The notes beneath the pieces were generated by a model. It searched no databases. It had not been told where the DNA came from and saw only the letters and a list, made by a program, of their open reading frames with translations. 64,000 bases of DNA, taken from NCBI RefSeq assembly GCF_000003815.2, contig NC_049995.1:18520824-18584823 (forward strand), in the 5' to 3' direction. The translations under genes were made by a program, and so were the position numbers. Position 1 is the first letter of the stretch; each line of letters opens with the position of its first letter. The DNA is from Branchiostoma floridae. Taxonomy: Eukaryota > Chordata > Leptocardii > Amphioxiformes > Branchiostomatidae. Positions 58,701-64,000 of this stretch are shown here, piece by piece.

Positions 58701-59620
58701 AAGACTCTGGCAGTGGGAGGCATGGAAAAGATGCTGTTTTCGGTTCAGAAGCATTCAAATCAGAGCGACACACAGAGTTGATAGAAGGAGCGGCACCTGG
58801 CCCTACTGGTGTGGTCACTTTTGGCGGGAAAGGATCAGAACCTGGAAAGTTTAATTACCCACGTGGCGTTGTGGTGTCGCCTAGCAACGAGATATTCGTA
58901 GCTGATACAGACAACAGGCGAGTCCAAGTCCACAGCACGGAAGGGGTTTACCTGCGCCACTTCCCAACAGTTGTACCGAGTAAAGGGGGTTATTACATGG
59001 GGCCACATGATGTTTGCATGGACGGCAGCGGCACGCTTTGGGTAGTGGGGCAGGGTGAGACAGCTCATTATGTTGTACAGTACAGCACGGACGGGACCGC
59101 CATGGCGGGGTTTGACCTGGAGAAGATCGGTTATTCCCGCCGTATTGCAGTGGGCATGCGCACTAACCACATCCTGGTTACTGATCCAGACAATGCTGCA
59201 GTTCATGTTTTCCGTCCGGACGGCTCCCTGGTGCGGACAGTCCGGCATCCACGGGGTGGGGAGATGACTCGCCCAACGTACGCTACAGTTGACGGGGAGG
59301 GGAACATTCTTGTGTCGGACTGGGACACTCACTGTGTCTACGTGTATGACGAGTTCGGGAAGTTCCTGTTCCAGTTTGGAGTCGAGGGAAGTGGTGAAGG
59401 TCAGCTGAGTGCTCCCTGTGGCATCTGTACAGACAGCTCGGGGCACATCCTCGTGGCGGACTATGGGAACAAGAGTGTTCAGATCTTCACACGTCACGGC
59501 GAGTTTGTCCGTACCGTCCGTACTGGGTTTCGGCCGGAAGGCCTGGCTGTGGGGCCGGAAGGGCAGCTGGTTGTAAACAGTTATTTGAACGACATTGTGA
59601 CTGTTTATCCCAGCTATTAG
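55740..59620 (+). CDS. Copy I: DED-DD / unknown domain / coiled coil / NHL protein (837 aa)
   Basis: Exons 55740-56154, 57021-57269, 57456-57758 and 58074-59620. The DED (residues about 17-98) is of the SKELTEEET/IPKG type, with the SRV insertion shared with G and changes at usually conserved sites (KLSCMHL, IPKGRAEQ). Two PENPELQ heptads follow. The Death domain (139-221) is closest to that of G (QGYFDDVIEEVSYK). The 101-residue domain (222-322) has VLFSIPRE in place of VHFSIPRE. The last exon has two hendecads and a single 13-residue repeat ending GGWFAHQ, the shortest such region. Its linker diverges from the others (VDITRRPGERVEKHRED). The NHL propeller spans about 569-837 and ends IVTVYPSY. 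The linker reads KDAVFGSEAFKSER, the coding sequence whose homologue serves as the splice acceptor in copy B. Intact frame. Confidence 0.9.
56155..57020 (+). other. Copy I intron between DED and DD exons
   Basis: About 0.87 kb. The DED frame reads through to 56297 with a tail similar to that of G (LVLKYFFNTIYAWGG). The X-box palindrome has one change (GTTGCCGTGGCAAC, 56347-56360). Confidence 0.5.
58325..58561 (+). repeat. Coding minisatellites of copy I
   Basis: One full and one partial hendecad unit from 58325, and a single 39-bp unit at 58523-58561. Confidence 0.7.
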
Positions 59621-60260
59621 TCAAGCAGCACTTTGGAGAAGGCTTTTATTTTGTTTCAACACAAATGAATGAACTTACCATTTTCTCAAACAAGTCGTTT
59701 TGCCCACTTTATGAACGGCAGCAGACGAAGATACTGACGAAACGATTATTAATTGATTAAGGCTTTGTAAATAGCTTGAAAAACTAAAACTCGAGCTGTC
59801 AAGGGTCTTACATGGCCATGGATTCCTGTAACTTTAAGAAAAAGGATTGAGGAAAATGGCGGCTTTCTCACAGACTGTGATGACTTCACGACTTGTAACT
59901 GATAACGAGTATCCAAACAGCAGTTTACCGATGATGGGACATGATAAATGATATATTTTACCTGTTATATATCAACCATGTATTATCAGTTAAACATATA
60001 TACACTGGAGTTTATTTGCAAGTTAATGCCTAAGGGCTAATTGCAAGTACATTGTTAACATTGGAGATATACAAGTAATAATGAATAGCTATAAACAATA
60101 TTCTACTCTAATACTAGCTATAGTGTTGGCTAAATGTACTAAATGCAGACCATGTCTACGGATTGCACATTAACAAGTCTGTGGTATTAGACGTTGAGTC
60201 TTTATGAGTTGAATTGAATTGGATTATGTGAGATGCCATAATCAGTTTAGCACCAATAAA
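59621..60260 (+). other. Copy I 3' UTR to poly(A) signal
   Basis: Shortened (about 640 bases) by loss of the CACGTG-containing segment. It keeps the TGATAACGAGTATCCAAACA block. An unrelated AT-rich insertion of about 120 bases lies near 60000-60130. AATAAA at 60255-60260. Confidence 0.6.
60255..60260 (+). terminator. Poly(A) signal, copy I
   Basis: CACCAATAAAGG followed by GGCTCTTTGTGGCG. Confidence 0.7.
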
Positions 60261-60899
60261 GGTTATTCTTTCTTTGCATATAATGATTATGGCTCTTTGT
60301 GGCGTGACGCCCTGCAAAATAACCAGACCCGAAGAATAACATTCTATAGACGTAAAATGTCCCACAAGGGCGTCCAGTGGTAGATGATGCATCATACATT
60401 CTGCACAATACACAATGTTATTCTGAAGTATGCCAACAGCGACTGGGTTTGCAATGACGACCAATCAGGTTCTAAAACGAATTAACTATCCTGTCTGTAT
60501 AGGAATATAGCGGCATTATTGTAACATTGCAGAACATCCTTAGAACGATATAGCAAAATTTAACTAACAAATTGTCTGAAGTTTGGCCCTATTATGATAA
60601 TAGTACCACCATTTCATCAACAAGTAGATAGTGGAAGGAAAGGTGTCAGCACTATGTCACCGTCCAGTATATTTTGTCCGAAAACATGGATAAAATTGAG
60701 AAAATCATGATCATTCCCGACCCACTGATCTATGTCAATATGGCAGATGTAGTCACGCACCTAGCGGAAAATACCGGTAATACAAGGATAAGCTGCTCAG
60801 TACAACCCAACTTACCGGTTTTACTAGTCACATGTGTACGGCATCGCCCATTCAGCATTTAAGGTCAATCTTTACCCTTACCAAACCCGACTTTGCCGC

Positions 60900-61023
60900 C
60901 CACCTGCCATGTTTACTGGTATATAAGTCCCCAGACAGGAGACATCTGAGGAAGTCTGTCTTGTAGAGTCAGACTGACACCGGTTACGTCTCAAGGAGCC
61001 CGTCTCACCGTCACTTCACACAG
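60900..61023 (+). other. Copy J non-coding exon 1, 3' part
   Basis: Donor CACACAG|GTGAG at 61023/61024, preceded by the shared GACAGGAGACATCTGAGGAA and TCAGACTGACACCGGTTACG sequence. The promoter-proximal part with the right inverted-repeat arm and the upstream ORF is deleted (jump near 60880), so the start is unknown. Confidence 0.45.
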
Positions 61024-61359
61024 GTGAGTTTTGCACCTGAGAGGTGTTCTAGTCTGAATGGCGGCCATTTTAGGTCAACGACATGAAACGGTTTTTGGTA
61101 TCATGAGATTTCGATTGTTCTTGTCGTGATCTGGAAGGAGTAACACTTTATGATTAAGAAAATAAGACAATCAATAGTTTCAAAAAGTTCGCGTCACCTT
61201 ATTTGGAGGTTATATCAGCATGCTTTGCTGGTACATGGTAAACGTGACGAAATGGATTAGTGACGTCAGCGTAACATAGGGACCTGCATGTAAACATGGT
61301 GGTTCCAAGGTACATGGGTGGAGCGTTTCTAAACTGCAATTTTCACCAACACGTTTATT

Positions 61360-61760
61360 ACCTTTGCCAAGAAGGTTATATTTTGGGCAGCGTTTGTGTG
61401 TGTGTTTACTTATTTGTGTGTAAAAGGCCAGCATAAACAGAGAACGCGCGAATGACTTGCCTTGATATATGGTATGTGAGTAGGTCTTAATGAGACCTGG
61501 AAACGATTAGATTTTGGGGCTCCCTAGCGACATGTTAAGGTACTGCAGCGGAACGTCTTGGTTTGATATCTCGAGTTATGGACATGCTGGTGTCATAACT
61601 TTTCAGTGGTAGATAGCTATTGGAACGGAGAGTAAGTGGTGTATGTTTGAGGCTCCTAGCGTCTTGTTTTAGAACTGCAGGGGTCGACGTAAGTTTAGCG
61701 TCAGACTATGAAAGAGAAAGTGTACGCGCCCGACTGTGATCCTGAGTTTTTGTGTAGACA
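61360..61760. repeat. Possible interspersed repeat in copy J intron 1
   Basis: CTTTGCCAAGAAGGTTATAT, then a (GT)n stretch and sequence found in no other copy. It resembles a repeat type common in marine invertebrate genomes (recall, not checked). This short intron 1 has no GC-box/CRE repeat. Confidence 0.3.
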
Positions 61761-61993
61761 ATGGCTGACAACTTTCCAGACGTATTTTTACGGCCCGTCA
61801 CTTTTAATACCCACAGTACATCACACTGGGAATGCTCCTTCCAAAAGCAAAGTACATTATTTCCTTACATTTTGCCTTGCGTAAATCGTTATCAAGTCAC
61901 ACAGGTAGCATCATCTAGCAATCTTACGTACTTAAACGTAAAATGTGTGCAAAATTGGATGAATTCAGTGAATTTTTGCTATCTGTTTTCAGG

Positions 61994-64000
61994 ATGGCAG
62001 GCCCGGTCAGAGAAAGAGTCACAGCTGCCGACAGGCGCCATTTTGATTTTGTGCAAACCTTGCTTCGTATTTCCGATGAACTTACAGAAGAGGAAACAAA
62101 AAACGTGAAGTTGTTCTGCCGACACCTGATCCCCAGAGGCCATGCGGAACAACTCGATCGAGCGGTGGACGTTTTCAACAAGCTAATAGACCTGGACAAA
62201 ATCGACCAAGAAAATCTCGATTTTGTCAAAGAGATCTTGGAAAGAATCGGGCGGCGGGACCTGATTCAAAATGTTCTGCGGCGGTTCCAGCCGCCTGACC
62301 GAGAGATTCCGGAGAATCCCGAACTCCAGCCGCCTGACCGAGAGATTCCGGAGAATGTCGAACTGCAGCCGGAAAACCACGAACTGCAACCGGGAACAAG
62401 TCAACAGGGAGCAGATGTAGAAGGTGAGTAACATCTAACATACAAGAAAATTATGGATGAACCTCAAACAAAAATCCATTATCTGCCCGGCAATCTTGTC
62501 TCGTCATAGAAAGACATTTCTATGAAATTTGCTCTCAATCCAACTACTGATAGAAATTATAAATAGCAATACTGCGGACTTGTTGTCAATTAACATTAAC
62601 ACTTTCACTGATACTTAACATTCCAGGAAATGCAACCTCTAACACCTACGTAGTCGTGAACGGCCAGGTGCGCATGATCCAGGAAACTCTAGATCGCCTT
62701 AGAAACCACATAGCAACGTTATCTGGCACCAGAAGGTCACAGGTCAAGTTCAGAGGTTACAAGAAGCACAAGAGCATCCTGGTGCACTTCTCCATACCGC
62801 GGGAGAACACGGCGGTGCTGAGGCACATGGCGGATCACTCCGACCCGAGACTTGTCTACATGGGCGTCAAGTCACTGCAGATTGACGCTGAAGTTCCCAT
62901 CAAAGTTCAACAGGGGGCGCCGTTGTACAGTAAGTTGACTTCTTTTTCTCTTCATATGCACTCAGTTGTGAATTTCAGAGTCAATTTCATATTAATGTCT
63001 CTTTTATTGATATATGTCTTCATATGTACTTTCCTGTTGCAGAAAAGCTTTATCAAAGACTATAGATATTGAAGAATATAAAATGTCTCCCTGTGAAAAA
63101 GCATCAGTCGACTCCGTTCCAGCACTTTCGGGCAGTCTACCACGTGACTCTAATTGCTAGATGACGACCTCAACTACACTTTAATAAGCAAGTCTTGTTC
63201 GGGATCTCATATTATTCCATACGTTTCATGATGTAATGTATATTTTATTCATGTGTTCCAGATGTCAAGAGGCAACTGGCTGTCGATGACATCGAGGTGG
63301 GATGCAGTACCCGGACCAAACACCAGAGGGCGCCCCAGAGCTGGACCCGCCTGTCTGCCCTGAACCTGTTTTCGGACGCCCTGCCGCTCCATCTGCAGGC
63401 AGCCGCGAGTCTGGAGTACCAGGGCTTCTCCTACAGCCTGGTCCGGGCTCTGGTGCAGAAGGACCGGCTCAGAGAACACCAGATGAGGCAGGCCATCCAG
63501 AACCTCAGGAACGCAGAGGTGGATTCCAACACCCTCCGTCAGAACGCAGAGGTGGATTCCAACACGCTCCGTCAGAAGGCAGAGGTGGATTCCAACACGC
63601 TCCGTCAGAAGGCAGAGGCGGATTCCAACACGATCATGACTTTGCGCTCCAAGCTTAACATCGCAGAAAACAGGCTGAGGGAGGCTCTTGAGACGATCAC
63701 AGTTCTTGAAGAAAAGCTGCAGCAGGCTCAAGAATTCGCAGAGAAAGCCGCCAAGCAGGTGACATCCCACGTGACGGAGTACAGGGGAGAGAAGCCGCCT
63801 GGAGGCTGGCCACAGGAGTACAGGGGAGAGAAGCCGCCTGGTGGCTGGTCGGCACAAGTCGAGAAGGCAGATGCAGCTACACAGAAACACCTAGCGGGTG
63901 CTGCTGGTACTACACGGGGACGTGGAGATGTTGGTGACAAGCTTGGAGAAGATCCAACTGTAAAGGAAGAAGACAAGAAATCTGCAGGGCAAGACTCTGG
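61994..64000 (+). CDS. Copy J: DED / unknown domain / coiled coil gene, truncated by the window end
   Basis: Exons 61994-62423, 62627-62929 and 63262 to beyond 64000. The DED (residues about 14-95) has the RGHAEQ variant of F, with NVKLFCRHL and a changed C-terminal helix (GRRDLIQNVL). The tail repeats PPDREIPEN twice. There is no DD exon; the 203-bp intron closely matches that of D, although the DED matches F, which suggests a mosaic gene. The 101-residue domain ends ...LYS with donor TACA|GTAAG, where others have TACG|GTGAG, giving Asn instead of Asp at the junction. The last exon shows three full hendecads (one LRQNA), two GEKPPGGW repeats and the acidic linker, still open at the window end. 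The NHL propeller is expected just beyond. Confidence 0.85.
63513..63854 (+). repeat. Coding minisatellites of copy J
   Basis: Three full hendecad units plus a partial one (63513-63636) and two 39-bp units (63777-63854). Confidence 0.8.

Overview
The window is eukaryotic. It has GT-AG introns, AATAAA poly(A) signals, non-LTR and Penelope-type retroelements, MITEs and a tRNA-derived SINE. The protein families point to an invertebrate deuterostome, most likely a cephalochordate (amphioxus). That is inference from the style of the NHL propeller sequence and from the expansion of death-fold genes; no species marker is present.

All real protein genes except two retroelement ORFs belong to one head-to-tail array on the + strand, here called copies A to J. 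A (only its 3' end) and J (cut by the window end) are partial. The full layout is: a non-coding 5' exon ending CACAG|GT; a long intron 1 (about 0.9-3.4 kb); an exon starting one base before the ATG that encodes a death effector domain (DED); in copies E, G and I an 83-codon Death domain (DD) exon; a 101-codon exon encoding a domain I do not recognise; and a large last exon encoding a hendecad coiled coil, a 13-residue proline/glycine repeat, an acidic linker and a six-bladed NHL beta-propeller. Every coding intron is phase 1, so exons can be gained or lost without changing frame.

Region by region: A (1-901), B (4564-6019, compact DED-NHL), C (11104-14245, 4-base frameshift in the propeller), D (18348-21174, no DD), E (24850-29185, DD), F (32952-36054, 31-base duplication frameshift), G (39141-43503, DD), H (48430-51214, frameshift near the C terminus), I (55740-59620, DD), J (61994 onward, no DD). 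From D to J, DD-lacking and DD-containing genes alternate strictly. Introns 1 hold tandem copies of a roughly 400-450 bp unit with a GC box and a CRE-like TGACGTCA. They also hold most of the transposons: a CR1/L2-like LINE in C, a Penelope-like element in I, a piggyBac-type MITE and a SINE in H, and other MITEs in B and F.

The proteins have no signal peptide or membrane segment, so they should be cytoplasmic. By analogy with DED/DD adaptors and TRIM-NHL proteins, the DED (and DD) would recruit caspase or adaptor partners, the coiled coil would oligomerise, and the propeller would bind a ligand. Across nine copies the propeller framework is almost invariant, while short clusters at equivalent blade positions differ in every copy. 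This pattern fits a diversified set of recognition surfaces on a shared death-fold signalling chassis.
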